A stretch of DNA of 64,000 bases, from the NCBI GenBank assembly GCA_964438735.1, contig CAYTLW010000022.1, positions 17,236-81,235 on the forward strand, in the 5' to 3' direction. The notes beneath the pieces were generated by a model. It made no database searches. It was given only the letters and a program-made list of their open reading frames with translations, and was not told the DNA's origin. Below, piece after piece: positions 37,497-46,510 of this stretch. The position numbers were made by a program, and so were the translations under genes. How positions within the stretch are numbered: position 1 is the first letter of the stretch; each line of letters begins with the position of its first letter. Source of the stretch: CAYTLW01 sp964438735 (GTDB lineage Bacteria; Myxococcota_A; UBA9042).

Positions 37497-39812
37497 TCAC
37501 GGGGCGTTTCGCACGAGTCGGAAGCCGATGTTGGCCCGCCGAGTGTAGCGCAGCCAGTTGTGCCGATAAGAGCAGCGGGCGCTGGCCGCTACGTCGCGCC
37601 ATGAGCCTCCGCGGACCACCCGAGTCGAACCCGCCGCCGGACCGGACGGATCCTTGGTCGGACTGTTGGAGTAGTACTTGTCCCCGTACCAGTCCTGTAC
37701 CCACTCCCACACGTTGCCGTGCAGGTCGTACAAGACCCACTGGTTGGGGCGCAGCCTTGCCACCGGATGCGTGGCGCGGCTGGAGAACAACCCTCCGCTG
37801 TTGCGGAAATACCAAGCGTACTTACCCAGCACGCCCGCCTCGTTGCCGAAGTGGTAGCTCGTTTTGCCACCGGCGCGACATGCTCGCTCCCACTCGGCTT
37901 CCGTCGGGAGTCGGTACACGACCTTGCCCTCGGCGCTGTTGAGCTTTCGGATGAAGGTCTGGACGTCATCCCAAGAGACCTGCTCGACCGGGCGTTGTGG
38001 ATTGACGAACTTGCTGGGATTCGAGCCCATGACGGCCACCCACTGCGCCTGGGTCACCTCCGTGCGGCCGATGTAGAATGGCTTGCTGATTTCGACCTGG
38101 TGTTGGGGCCTCTGGTCAGTGGCAGGGTTCAACTGGCTCGGACCGGCACCCATCGCGAAGCGACCTGCCGGGATCAGCGAAAACCGGATGCCGTTTCGAT
38201 CGACCAACTCGGCGCCGCCGGACACCTCGACGGGCGCGGCGGCGCGACCGAGTACGACCTTCAAATCGAGGACCTTCCGTTCGACCAGCGACAGCGTGGC
38301 CCTCGTCGTTCCCAGGGATTCATGGCGTACCTCAGCCTCTTTGGCGCACAGGCTTACCTTCAAGGCCTTGAACGCCGGTCCGATGTGGCTGCCATTGATC
38401 CAGACCTGCGCGCCACGGACGTCACTGCCACGCTCGTCCCTTGCCCGCACTCGCAAGCCTGCCACCCTGGGGACCGGACGCAGCAGCAGTTTCCGTGTAT
38501 CACCGACTGCGAGGGTAATCTTCTTGCGGTGCTCCCCGTGGCAGCCATCGCCTGCGACGACCTTGTGAACGCCAGGCGTCACCCGCAGTGGCTTGTCGGC
38601 GGCTGCCGTCTTGCCGTCGAGCGTGATCGCCACTCCCGGCGGATTCGTCGAGACGGTCAGGAGCGCGAACTGAGGCTTGAGTTTCCACCGCAGTTTCTGA
38701 CCATCGCGGAGCGTGGTCGACTCGTCCCGGGACCGGTAGTCCAACTTGTGCATCGCCAGGCGATGATGTCCCGCGGGCAGCGCCCGATTGCACGGGGTGC
38801 GACAGACGGGCTTGTTGTCGACCATGACCATCGCCCCCGACGGGTCGGAGGCAAAGGAGACCATGGCCATCTCGTCGACGCCCGGATTCCACTGCCCGGC
38901 GCTGGTATCGCGCGAATCCGTCTCGACCGCCACTCGCCGCGAACCGCGCGGGCGATTCGGTATCTCCAACGCACCGCGGAGCTTGGCGAGCAGCTTGTCC
39001 ACCGCCTCAGCTACCGACGTGCCCGGTCGGGCCGAGTCCCACGGTACCGAGGTGGCTGCCAGCGCGCAGGCGCTCTCTGCCGAGTACAAGGTCAGGCCCA
39101 GACGCCTGCTCCGCCGCCCGGTGACGGCCGACTTGAGCAACGCATTTGCGGGCACCTCCGAGCCAGCCTCACATGACTGCGCCTGATCGTACCTGAGCCG
39201 CTTCGATTCCTTCCGAATCCTCGCCAGCGCTTGGCGCTCCTGCTTGCCGGCGACGACGATGAGTTTGCCCGTGTCCGCCAGCCGTTCTCGCAGCCGCGGC
39301 AGGGCAGCCGCGGCCCGGGGATCCGCGGCCGTCACAGCCACGCGGGGGGTTTGACGCAAATACCTCTGCACCGCACGTGCAGCCTGGTCCACATGGCCCT
39401 TCCGCACCAGGAGGCGGCCCTGCCACGACCACACGAACGCCGCCGGCAACCGCTGGCCGACGCCCCACGCCTTGGCCAGATCGCCCTCCTCATCGCAGAT
39501 CATCTGGTCCGGGTTCCAGCCCGGGTTCACGCAGCGGCCTTCCGGATCCTGGGTGTTCACCACAATCAGCCGCAAACCGCTCCTTCTGTACTTCTCGTGC
39601 AACGCTTTCCAGCGCGGCACCGCCCTCATGCAGGGCCGACACCAGGTGGCGTAGAACTCCACGGCCACAGCTCGCACGCCTGGCCGCTGCAGCCAATCGC
39701 GCAGGTCAAAGGTCTGCCCAGGAGCCGCTTCCGCAACACCTGCCGTCAGGAGCCCGACGGCCAGCGACAGGAACGCGCTCGCCGCTCGCCTGGTACGGAA
39801 GACTCCGCGCAT
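37497..39812 (-). CDS. Thioredoxin-PEGA-FGE/SUMF1-like fusion protein
   Basis: 771 residues. Signal peptide; thioredoxin/TlpA-like domain with V-E-F-Y-A-T-W-C-R-P-C (Cys58, Cys61); a linker with poor family likeness; three PEGA-like beta modules (about 315-530); and a C-terminal SUMF1/FGE-type domain (about 545-771) with I-P-A-G-R-F-A-M-G, Y-R-L-P-T-E-A-E-W-E, D-L-H-G-N-V-W-E-W and V-R-G-G-S-W. The Cys that in human FGE lies three residues after the Ser of R-G-G-S is Asp here, so sulfatase-type Cys oxidation is doubtful; the fold is also used as a binding or nonheme-iron enzyme module. Convergent with the TPR gene. Periplasmic, exact role unknown. Confidence 0.85.
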   Translation of the reverse strand: MRGVFRTRRAASAFLSLAVGLLTAGVAEAAPGQTFDLRDWLQRPGVRAVAVEFYATWCRPCMRAVPRWKALHEKYRRSGLRLIVVNTQDPEGRCVNPGWNPDQMICDEEGDLAKAWGVGQRLPAAFVWSWQGRLLVRKGHVDQAARAVQRYLRQTPRVAVTAADPRAAAALPRLRERLADTGKLIVVAGKQERQALARIRKESKRLRYDQAQSCEAGSEVPANALLKSAVTGRRSRRLGLTLYSAESACALAATSVPWDSARPGTSVAEAVDKLLAKLRGALEIPNRPRGSRRVAVETDSRDTSAGQWNPGVDEMAMVSFASDPSGAMVMVDNKPVCRTPCNRALPAGHHRLAMHKLDYRSRDESTTLRDGQKLRWKLKPQFALLTVSTNPPGVAITLDGKTAAADKPLRVTPGVHKVVAGDGCHGEHRKKITLAVGDTRKLLLRPVPRVAGLRVRARDERGSDVRGAQVWINGSHIGPAFKALKVSLCAKEAEVRHESLGTTRATLSLVERKVLDLKVVLGRAAAPVEVSGGAELVDRNGIRFSLIPAGRFAMGAGPSQLNPATDQRPQHQVEISKPFYIGRTEVTQAQWVAVMGSNPSKFVNPQRPVEQVSWDDVQTFIRKLNSAEGKVVYRLPTEAEWERACRAGGKTSYHFGNEAGVLGKYAWYFRNSGGLFSSRATHPVARLRPNQWVLYDLHGNVWEWVQDWYGDKYYSNSPTKDPSGPAAGSTRVVRGGSWRDVAASARCSYRHNWLRYTRRANIGFRLVRNAP

Positions 39813-40892
39813 CTGACAGCCCCACGCGACCGAGGGATTCCTGAACCGGCCCGCCCTCGCGTCGATTTGGCGGAAGTATCACGCCGACGACGCATTGTGA
39901 CAAGGTGACGGCCCCTACGGGCAGTACTGATCGGTGTTGCCTGAGCGCGAGGTTCCACGCCTTCGCCTGCACTGGCGCTCTCGGTTTCGACCGACGGCGG
40001 CATAGATCACCAGCTTCGGCCCGCCGGTGCGGGCTCCGTTGGTGGCCATGACCGGGCCGGTATTTGTCGTCGCCGCTCGCGGCTCGGGTGGTGGCGGCCC
40101 TCGGCCTGCTCAGCCTACCGCGGGCTGCTCGGTGAGCCGCCGCTGGTTGGCCAGTATGTCGTGTGTCGCCGCGACCATCGTGGTCCGCGAATACCCGTCA
40201 CAGGCGATTCGGGGCCGCACGAGTGGCCTGCTGACGACGGCGAGAGGGTCGTATTGGCTGTTCCTTCCCGAAACTCATCCGGCCTCGCAGTCCCTTGATC
40301 TCGACCCCGACAACGAGTGACGCTGGCCTCAGGATCCAATTGCTTCGAACCGTCCTGGCCAGTGTGGTGTCGGCCTTCCGCACGAGACGCGACCTCGCCC
40401 TGGAGACGACGGCTTCGGCGGGGCGCGACGAAACGGCGAGCGAGCACCACAGGTGCGAGTCCGTCAGAGAGGGGCTCCGGAGACACTCTGATGGTTGTCA
40501 ACTCATGAAGTGACTTGGCCAGCGCCGGGGGCTCTGCCGGTGGGTAGCCCGGAGGGTTGCCCCTCCGGGCCCCCGCAGAACCGGACGTGCGGATTTCCTG
40601 CATCTTATGTGGCCGACAGAATAACTCGACGAGAGCATCGATCAGCAATGGCCACGGCAGAAAGATCGACAGCAGCGCAGTAGTGCGATCTCCTCGTGGG
40701 CAGGGTCAGGTATTGGCACTTGACACCTTTTGCTGGCCGGCGCGAGGCCATCCGCCTTCCGTCCAGCCGTTGTCATGACCGCCGGCATCGCCCTGATCGG
40801 CTCCAGCGATGCGCCGTCGCATGGCCGACCCCATGTCCGCGCATGTCGCGATGGTCGCCATGCTATAGTGCCGGCTGGTCCCCGGAGGCAAC
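39813..40892. other. Gene-poor stretch with a group II intron-like piece
   Basis: About 1.1 kb with no convincing gene. A segment at 40515-40620 resembles group II intron RNA on the minus strand. At 40697-40725 GGGTCAGGTATTGG and CTTGACACC resemble flanks of REP-type or Y1-transposase elements, but no transposase is present. Confidence 0.5.
40515..40620 (-). mobile_element. Probable group II intron fragment
   Basis: On the minus strand the sequence contains CGCACGTCCGGTTCTGCGGG followed by a GC stem closed by GGCAACC (CCCGGAGG-GGCAA-CCCTCCGGG) and CTACC. The string around CCGCACG-CGGTTCTG and the following stem is a landmark of bacterial group II intron RNAs. No reverse-transcriptase gene remains, so it is a fragment. 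Read by eye only. Confidence 0.4.
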
Positions 40893-41276
40893 GTGTTCAT
40901 GCGCCCTTGCCTTTGCCACATGCTGCTCATGGCGCTCCTGGTGGTGGCTGCGACCGGTTGCGACCCGCGCTGGCGGTGCGAGGTTGTCGTCCAGAGCGCC
41001 GCTCCCCACCTGCAGTCGCTGCGTGGCGCCGATGTTCGGCTCAAGTGCGACAGCGGCGTCTACCGCGCGGTGCAACTGCCAGAGCACGCCACAGGTGTCT
41101 ATCGCGCCAAAGCGTTGGGGCTCCTCGCCACCGACTGCGTCGTCGTGGTGACCAAAGAAGGGTTCCGCGAGGCGCGCCGGTTGGTCTCGGAGGACTGCAA
41201 GAAGATGGTATGGTGGCGAGGCGAATGCGCATTGATCCAGTCGACCGTCGTTCTGCAGCCGGATCTACATCGCTGA
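40893..41276 (+). CDS. Small lipoprotein of unknown function
   Basis: 127 residues from GTG 40893 (GGAGG four bases before it; ATG 40899 is an alternative). Signal with lipobox A-T-G-C (Cys23). The mature part has an alternating beta pattern (C-E-V-V-V-Q-S, V-R-L-K-C-D-S-G-V-Y, D-C-V-V-V-V-T-K-E-G) and four Cys, which could pair as disulfides. Reminiscent of a small PEGA-like or beta-sandwich domain. It lies just inside the right copy of the 169-bp repeat. Confidence 0.6.
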   Translation: MFMRPCLCHMLLMALLVVAATGCDPRWRCEVVVQSAAPHLQSLRGADVRLKCDSGVYRAVQLPEHATGVYRAKALGLLATDCVVVVTKEGFREARRLVSEDCKKMVWWRGECALIQSTVVLQPDLHR

Positions 41277-41357
41277 CATCGTGCGGGAGCTTGACTCATT
41301 CAAGTCCTGCGTTGACGCGTGAGACCTTCGGGATGCGACTTGGACGGCGATGGCAAA

Positions 41358-41516
41358 GGCACCCTGCTCGCACGGGATGCCGTGTACGCCGCCGTGTGCA
41401 TCGAGAGCGGGGCGAGCGCGCTCTGCTCTTACGATCGGGACTTCGACGGCCTGCCTGAGATCGTGCGTCGGATACCGGAGGCATTGCTCGGTTCCTTTGA
41501 AGACAGCGAGTTGTGA
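41358..41516 (+). pseudogene. vapC 3' fragment
   Basis: 159 bases identical to the end of the intact vapC at 33088-33522, in frame through its TGA. Upstream bases have no ribosome site or antitoxin, and only the last 52 residues (from G-T-L-L-A-R-D) are present, so it lacks the first catalytic Asp and is not functional. Confidence 0.92.
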
Positions 41517-41526
41517 ATCGGGTGGC
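41358..41526 (+). repeat. 169-bp direct repeat, copy 2
   Basis: Identical as read to 33364-33532. The two copies lie 7994 bp apart in the same orientation and bracket the YidD/PEGA/FGE-like cluster. Could be the scar of insertion into the vapC 3' end, or a duplication. Confidence 0.95.
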
Positions 41527-41590
41527 ACCCCGCAGGCAGGCCGCGAGGCGGGCGAGTTCCCCGCCACGCCGAGCGCCCGGCCAGCCCGCT

Positions 41591-42853
41591 CTACACCAGC
41601 AACCGTTCCAGCCCCACCTGCCAGATGGCCCTGTCCTCGTCCAACACCCGCACCTCGTTGCCCGTGGTGACGACCACGCCACCGCGCCAGTCGGCGCCCA
41701 GGGCACCGGCGAGTTTGCGCAGCGGGCCGATATCCTTGGGACTACAGCGGGGTCGATGTTTGATCTCCAGGCCGATCACCCCGGTCGCGGTGGTGATCAG
41801 CAGGTCTACCTCAAAGCCGGAGCGGGTGCGGTAGAAGCTCAGCCGGGCGTCCCTGCCGAGGGTTGAGACCCACTTGTGCACTTCGGTGACCACCACCGCC
41901 TCGAACATCTGCCCGGTCGGCGCTCCCCACTGCACGGTGCCGTGACGCAGCAGACCGAGGTCCGTCCAGTAGAGCCGTGGGGCCTTGACCACAGAGCTGG
42001 TCAGATTGCGGTGTTCGGGGGGCAACAGCAGGATCTGGTAGGACAACGAGAGGTACTCCAGGTAGCGGCGCGCGGTGGCGGGGGAGACGCCGGCGTCGCG
42101 CGCCAGGTCGGCATAGTTGAGCAGGCCACCGCTGCGCAGCATCGCCAGGCGCTGCAGGCTGCGAAAAGGAGCGAGATCGGACAGACGCACCAGGTCGGAG
42201 AGGTCTCGCTCCAGAAAGGTCTGCTGGTAGCTGCGCAGCCACTCGCGTCGGTGGGCGTCCTCCAGCGGCAACAGCGCGGGCATTCCGCCCCAGTTCATCA
42301 AGTGCGACACCGCCTGCTGACCGCGATGGGCTGCCTCGCCGAGCAGCAGTGGCGCCTGCGCCGCCAGCAGCGCGCCGATGTGGCCCTCTCCCTGCAGAAG
42401 CTGGTCGAGCAGCGGGGCCACGGGCTCCATGTCCAGCCCGGTGGCCAACTCCGACGCCATCAGTGGCCACAATTCGTACAGGATCGCGCGGCCCGCCAGG
42501 CTCTCGCGGACCCGGGCCATGAGCAGGAATCTCGAGCTGCCCAACAGGGCGGTGAAGTCCAACTCGCCGGCGTCGAAAGCGAACTTCACCTTGTCGAAGA
42601 CGCCTGGCTCCTTCTGCGCCTCGTCGATAACCGCAGGCCCCACCGTTGCAGACCAGGCGCGCGTGGGCAGCTCCCGAAGGGCCAGCCGATCCTCCACGGC
42701 GTCCAGATTCAGGTAGGCGAACGAATCCCAGGTGCTCCTGGACAACGTGGTCTTGCCCGTCTGTCGCGCCCCCGTCATGACGACCACCCGACGGGGAGCA
42801 CCGGTGGTGAGTCTGGGATGAAGCCAACGATACCGCTGTTGATTCGTTCTCAT
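41591..42853 (-). CDS. AAA-family ATPase with DUF4143 domain
   Basis: 420 residues from ATG 42853. N-terminal P-loop M-T-G-A-R-Q-T-G-K-T-T-L and a Walker B-type V-I-D-E-A-Q-K; then a winged-helix-like middle (A-G-V-S-P-A-T-A-R-R-Y-L-E-Y-L) and a DUF4143 C-terminal nuclease-like fold with L-E-I-K-H. The family is widespread, often in accessory regions, and may be a toxin or defence-like ATPase; its action is not known. Codons upstream to 42889 are open (ATG 42880, TTG 42889). It sits just outside the direct repeat. Confidence 0.9.
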   Translation of the reverse strand: MRTNQQRYRWLHPRLTTGAPRRVVVMTGARQTGKTTLSRSTWDSFAYLNLDAVEDRLALRELPTRAWSATVGPAVIDEAQKEPGVFDKVKFAFDAGELDFTALLGSSRFLLMARVRESLAGRAILYELWPLMASELATGLDMEPVAPLLDQLLQGEGHIGALLAAQAPLLLGEAAHRGQQAVSHLMNWGGMPALLPLEDAHRREWLRSYQQTFLERDLSDLVRLSDLAPFRSLQRLAMLRSGGLLNYADLARDAGVSPATARRYLEYLSLSYQILLLPPEHRNLTSSVVKAPRLYWTDLGLLRHGTVQWGAPTGQMFEAVVVTEVHKWVSTLGRDARLSFYRTRSGFEVDLLITTATGVIGLEIKHRPRCSPKDIGPLRKLAGALGADWRGGVVVTTGNEVRVLDEDRAIWQVGLERLLV

Positions 42854-43063
42854 CGTGAACGATAATACAGGTATTTGCATCTTTGGCAAAGAGACCAGGA
42901 AGGCCTGAATGCAGGCGGTATTCTGAGGTCAATCTCGTTCAGGGGCGGCTTCTTGATCGGGATCTCCATGACATGCTCGGGTGACGAAACCGACGACATC
43001 CGCAACCGCTTGTCCCCACCCCAGGCCCCTCGCTACACTGCGTCTCCCGCAAGAGGAGCCGCC

Positions 43064-43951
43064 ATGCCCCCACCTCGACCGCTCGTACCCTTGCTCGCCG
43101 CGCTGCTGTTGGCGGTGCCCGCGCTGGTCGCCCTGGCGCCCACATCCGCCGTGGCCGCCGACTCGGCGTTCCCCTCCCCGGCTGTCAGCTGGCTGCAGCT
43201 GCGCGGCGGCATCGTGCCCATCCCCCGCGTCGACCGCCCCTATCGTCTGCCAAGCGCCTACAATCGCTTGCCCGACCCCCTCTTCGCCGACACCGGGCTG
43301 TGGCGTCGGCCGCCGAGCCCGCCGCCGGTGGTCGGCCTGCGCATGGGCACGGCCACCTGGGATCGCACCTCGTCGGCCTGGTTCCTGCCCGTGAGCGGCA
43401 TGGTGGTGCGTTTGACGGCGCAACGTCAGCTACACCGGCTGCTGGACGGCATCGACAGCCTGGACGTGGACCTGCAGACGGCCCGGGGCCTGCTGGTGGC
43501 GCGCACCGGTGACGACCGCATCATCCTGCGTCGGATGGGGGAGGCCTCCCACGTGGGGCGCACGCTGCTCAGCGGCGGCGGCTTCTTCGAACCGCGCCTG
43601 TCGCCGAACGGTCGCCGGGTGCTGGTCAGCCAGAGCCACGCCGAGGGCGGCAGGATGTGGGTCGTCGAGCTGGACGGTCGCAAGCGGGATGTAGGCCAGG
43701 GCTACGGTCCGACCTGGATGCCGGGCAGCGACTCGCTCGTCTTTTCGCGGGTCGAGGGCCGCTCTCAGCGCATCCGCGCCGCCGAGCTGTGGCATCTGAA
43801 CCTCGCCACCAGCGCCGAGCGACCCTTGACCGCCACCGCCGATATCGCCGAGGTGGAGCCGACCGTCTCCGATGATGGTCACTGGCTCGCCTACGCCGAC
43901 GCCCGCAACGGGGACCTCTGCGTCGCCGCGTGGCCGCGGCAGGGGAGGTGA
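43064..43951 (+). CDS. Exported TolB-like beta-propeller protein
   Basis: 295 residues from ATG 43064 with AGAGGAG upstream. A signal peptide (L-L-A-A-L-L-L-A-V-P-A-L-V-A-L-A) then repeated blades with the PD40-like pattern F-x-P-x-L-S-P-N-G-R-R-V-L-V, W-V-V-E-L-D-G, G-P-T-W-M-P-G-S-D-S-L-V-F-S and V-S-D-D-G-H-W-L-A-Y. It should sit in the periplasm as a protein-binding propeller. It ends two bases before the amidase-like gene, so the two are probably cotranslated and may act together. Confidence 0.82.
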   Translation: MPPPRPLVPLLAALLLAVPALVALAPTSAVAADSAFPSPAVSWLQLRGGIVPIPRVDRPYRLPSAYNRLPDPLFADTGLWRRPPSPPPVVGLRMGTATWDRTSSAWFLPVSGMVVRLTAQRQLHRLLDGIDSLDVDLQTARGLLVARTGDDRIILRRMGEASHVGRTLLSGGGFFEPRLSPNGRRVLVSQSHAEGGRMWVVELDGRKRDVGQGYGPTWMPGSDSLVFSRVEGRSQRIRAAELWHLNLATSAERPLTATADIAEVEPTVSDDGHWLAYADARNGDLCVAAWPRQGR

Positions 43952-43953
43952 GC

Positions 43954-45585
43954 ATGTGCCATCGCCCTGCGCTCATATCTGCAATCGCGCTGTTGCTGGC
44001 CGCCCCGCCGCTGCTGCTGCCGGTCGCCCCGGCGGGGGCCGCCACCAAGGTCGTGCTCAACCCCAGCAACCAGACCGGCAACGCCGTCGCCAATGGCGGC
44101 AACGAGGCGCAGTACGCCCTGATCAACGCCAACCTGGCCAAACCCAAGATCGCCGCGGTCGGCATCACCGTGAAGGTGGACCAGGACTTCTACAACTCGC
44201 CCAAGAACGCCAACTCCTGGGGCGCCAACGCCTTCGTCAGCATCCACAGCAACGCGGGCGGCGGCCACGGCATCGAGACGCTCTACAAGTCCACCTCGGG
44301 CAAGAAGCTCTCCGGCTACATCCAGGCCGCGCTGCTGGCCAACCTGCCCTACCAGGACCGGGGGCTGAAGCTGCGCAAGGACCTGCACGTGCTCAACGCC
44401 ACGGCCATGACCGCGTCGCTGACCGAGGTGCTCTTTCACGACTGCAGCAAGTCCAGCGGCTACAAGGGCCACCCGCCCTCGGAGTCGGCCTACCTCAAGA
44501 CCAAGTCCGGCCAGGGCAAGATCGCCACCGCCATCGCCTCGGGCACCTGCGCCTTCTTCGGCAAGAAGTGCGGCAGCGGCGGCGGCACACCGCCGCCGGT
44601 GACCAAGGGCTTCCTCAAGGGGGTCGTCTTCAAGGCGCCCAACGTCGCCGATCGCATCGCCGGCGCCACGGTGAAGCTCAACACCGGGCCCAAGACCACC
44701 TCGTCGGCCACCGGCTTCTGGCAGTTCGAATTGAAGCCGGGCAAGTACACGGCCACGGCGACCAAGACGGGTTGGAAGCCCAACTCGTCGACCCGCACGG
44801 TGGAGGCGGGCAAGGACGTCTGGGGCAGCATCGGCCTGAGCCCGGCCAGCGCACCGGACAAGGATGGCGACGGCGTGCCCGACAGCAAGGACAACTGCCC
44901 GAACAAGCCCAACAAGGACCAGAAGGATAGCGACAAGGATGGCCAGGGCGACGCCTGCGAGCCGCCACCGCCGGACAAGGATGGCGACGGGATCCCGGAC
45001 AGCAAGGACAACTGCCCCAACAAGGCCAACAAGGACCAGAAGGACAGCAACAAGGACGGCATCGGCGACGCCTGCCAGCCGCCGCCGGACAAAGATGGCG
45101 ACGGTGTACCCGACAGCAAGGACAACTGCCCCGACAAGGCCAACAAGGACCAGAAGGATAGCGACAAGGACGGCATCGGCGACGCCTGCGCGCCCGCCCC
45201 CGACGCCGGCGGCACGCAGCCGGATGCTGGCGGTGGTGGAGCCGCGGACACCGGCGCTGGCGGCGGCGTGGACGCCGGTTCGAGCGGTGGTGCAGACGCC
45301 GGTTCGGGCCGTGCTGCCGACGTCGCTGGCGTGGATAGCGGCGTCGTCGATACCGGCGGCACCAACACCGCCGATGGGGCGGCCGGATCGGCCGATGGCG
45401 CAGAGCCCGGCCTGGACGGCGGCGAGCCCGTGACGGACGTCGCCGCGCCGGTCCAGACCAACCTGGCGCCCAGCGGTGGTGGCTGCCAGGGCACCCCGGC
45501 GGGTAGCGGTGGTCCGGCAGTCTGGCTGCTCCTGCTGGCGCTCGGCTTGCTCGGCAGGCGGCGGGTGTCCACAGCGCTGGATTAA
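43954..45585 (+). CDS. N-acetylmuramoyl-alanine-amidase-like protein with TSP3 repeats and MYXO-CTERM tail
   Basis: 543 residues. Signal peptide; Amidase_3-like domain with L-N-P-S-N-Q-T-G-N, N-E-A-Q, F-V-S-I-H-S-N-A and M-T-A-S-L-T-E-V-L-F-H-D; a carboxypeptidase-regulatory-like beta domain; three thrombospondin type 3 calcium repeats (D-K-D-G-D-G-V-P-D-S-K-D-N-C-P); an Asp/Gly/Ala linker; and G-G-G-C, one hydrophobic helix, R-R-R. The P-S-N-Q form, where most amidases have P-G-H-G, is seen in a known subfamily. The tail matches MYXO-CTERM sorting, so it should be cleaved and anchored at the surface. Peptidoglycan cleavage is likely. Confidence 0.88.
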   Translation: MCHRPALISAIALLLAAPPLLLPVAPAGAATKVVLNPSNQTGNAVANGGNEAQYALINANLAKPKIAAVGITVKVDQDFYNSPKNANSWGANAFVSIHSNAGGGHGIETLYKSTSGKKLSGYIQAALLANLPYQDRGLKLRKDLHVLNATAMTASLTEVLFHDCSKSSGYKGHPPSESAYLKTKSGQGKIATAIASGTCAFFGKKCGSGGGTPPPVTKGFLKGVVFKAPNVADRIAGATVKLNTGPKTTSSATGFWQFELKPGKYTATATKTGWKPNSSTRTVEAGKDVWGSIGLSPASAPDKDGDGVPDSKDNCPNKPNKDQKDSDKDGQGDACEPPPPDKDGDGIPDSKDNCPNKANKDQKDSNKDGIGDACQPPPDKDGDGVPDSKDNCPDKANKDQKDSDKDGIGDACAPAPDAGGTQPDAGGGGAADTGAGGGVDAGSSGGADAGSGRAADVAGVDSGVVDTGGTNTADGAAGSADGAEPGLDGGEPVTDVAAPVQTNLAPSGGGCQGTPAGSGGPAVWLLLLALGLLGRRRVSTALD

Positions 45586-45687
45586 GCCTTCGTCGCGATC
45601 CCGCGCTCTTGGGCAGCGCCACCTTTTCAGCGGTGACGCGGTCGGCATAACTTCGCCGCGCCCCGCCCCGAACAACAAGGAGACCTG

Positions 45688-46455
45688 ATGACCCAGTACA
45701 GTCCCGGCAAATTCGTATGGTTCGAGCTCAAGACCCGCCACGCGGACAAGGGCAAGGACTTCTACACCAACCTGTTGCCCTGGACGACGTCTGAGATGCC
45801 CTATCCGGGCGGCACCTACACCATGTTCCACGCCGGCGAGCGCGCCATCGGCGGCATCGCGGGAATCGGCGACGACATGCCTGACGTGCCCGAGCACTGG
45901 CTGGGCTGGGTCTCGGTCGAGGACGTGGACGCCACCGCGGCGGCCGTCACCGAGCACGGCGGCCAGGTGGTCGCCGGCCCCATGGACATGCCCGAGATGA
46001 TGCGCATGGCCTTCTGCGTCGACGCCGAGGGCGCGCCTTTCGCCATCATGAAGAGCACCCAGGGCGACCAGCCCGATGTCGACACCTACCCGGGCATCTT
46101 TCACTGGAACGAGTACTACGCCAACGACGGCAAGGCCGCGGCTGACTTCTACGCCGCCGTCTTCGGCTACACGGTCGAGGCCATGGATATGGGCGGGATG
46201 AACTACTACATCCTCAGCGCCGACGGGAACTCGCGCGCTGGCGTGATGACCAAACCCATGCCCGAGATCCCGAGCATGTGGCTGCCCTACGTCGACGTGG
46301 AGGATGTGGACGCGACCATCGCGGCCCTGGCGGATGCGGGCGGCAAGCCCATGAACGAGGTCATGACCATGCCGGGTGTCGGTCGCTTCGGCATGGCCCT
46401 GGATCCCCAGGGCGCGGCCATTGCCTTCATCACGCCAGAGAAGCCAGCGGCTTGA
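45688..46455 (+). CDS. VOC-family protein with two glyoxalase-type domains
   Basis: 255 residues with two similar halves. The first opens F-V-W-F-E-L-K-T-R-H-A-D-K-G-K-D-F-Y, the second F-H-W-N-E-Y-Y-A-N-D-G-K-A-A-A-D-F-Y, and each ends with a V-D-V-E-D-V-D-A-T type strand-helix and an A-x-x-F-x-(I/V) pair. This is the double-VOC arrangement of glyoxalase/bleomycin-resistance-like enzymes. Cytoplasmic. Metal ligands cannot be assigned safely and the substrate is unknown. Start ATG 45688 with AAGGAGA in front. Confidence 0.92.
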   Translation: MTQYSPGKFVWFELKTRHADKGKDFYTNLLPWTTSEMPYPGGTYTMFHAGERAIGGIAGIGDDMPDVPEHWLGWVSVEDVDATAAAVTEHGGQVVAGPMDMPEMMRMAFCVDAEGAPFAIMKSTQGDQPDVDTYPGIFHWNEYYANDGKAAADFYAAVFGYTVEAMDMGGMNYYILSADGNSRAGVMTKPMPEIPSMWLPYVDVEDVDATIAALADAGGKPMNEVMTMPGVGRFGMALDPQGAAIAFITPEKPAA

Positions 46456-46463
46456 GTTGATGT

Positions 46464-46490
46464 CCAGCCGGCCCGAAGGGCTGGCTTTGT
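46464..46490. terminator. Bidirectional terminator-like hairpin
   Basis: AGCCGGCCC, loop GAA, GGGCTGGCT, then TT. One mismatch in a nine-base stem, between the convergent VOC and folA genes. A second hairpin (CCCGGTCC/GGGCCGGG) at 46502-46521 overlaps the folA stop. Confidence 0.6.
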
Positions 46491-46510
46491 AGCCAGCGGT
46501 GCCCGGTCCT

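Noticed and set aside
40115..40648. 177-codon minus-strand frame over the intron-like piece
   Set aside because: Runs through structured RNA-like sequence, no start site, composition unlike protein.
43891..46104. 737-codon minus-strand frame opposite the amidase and VOC genes
   Set aside because: Shadow frame; the plus strand has recognisable amidase, TSP3 and VOC domains.
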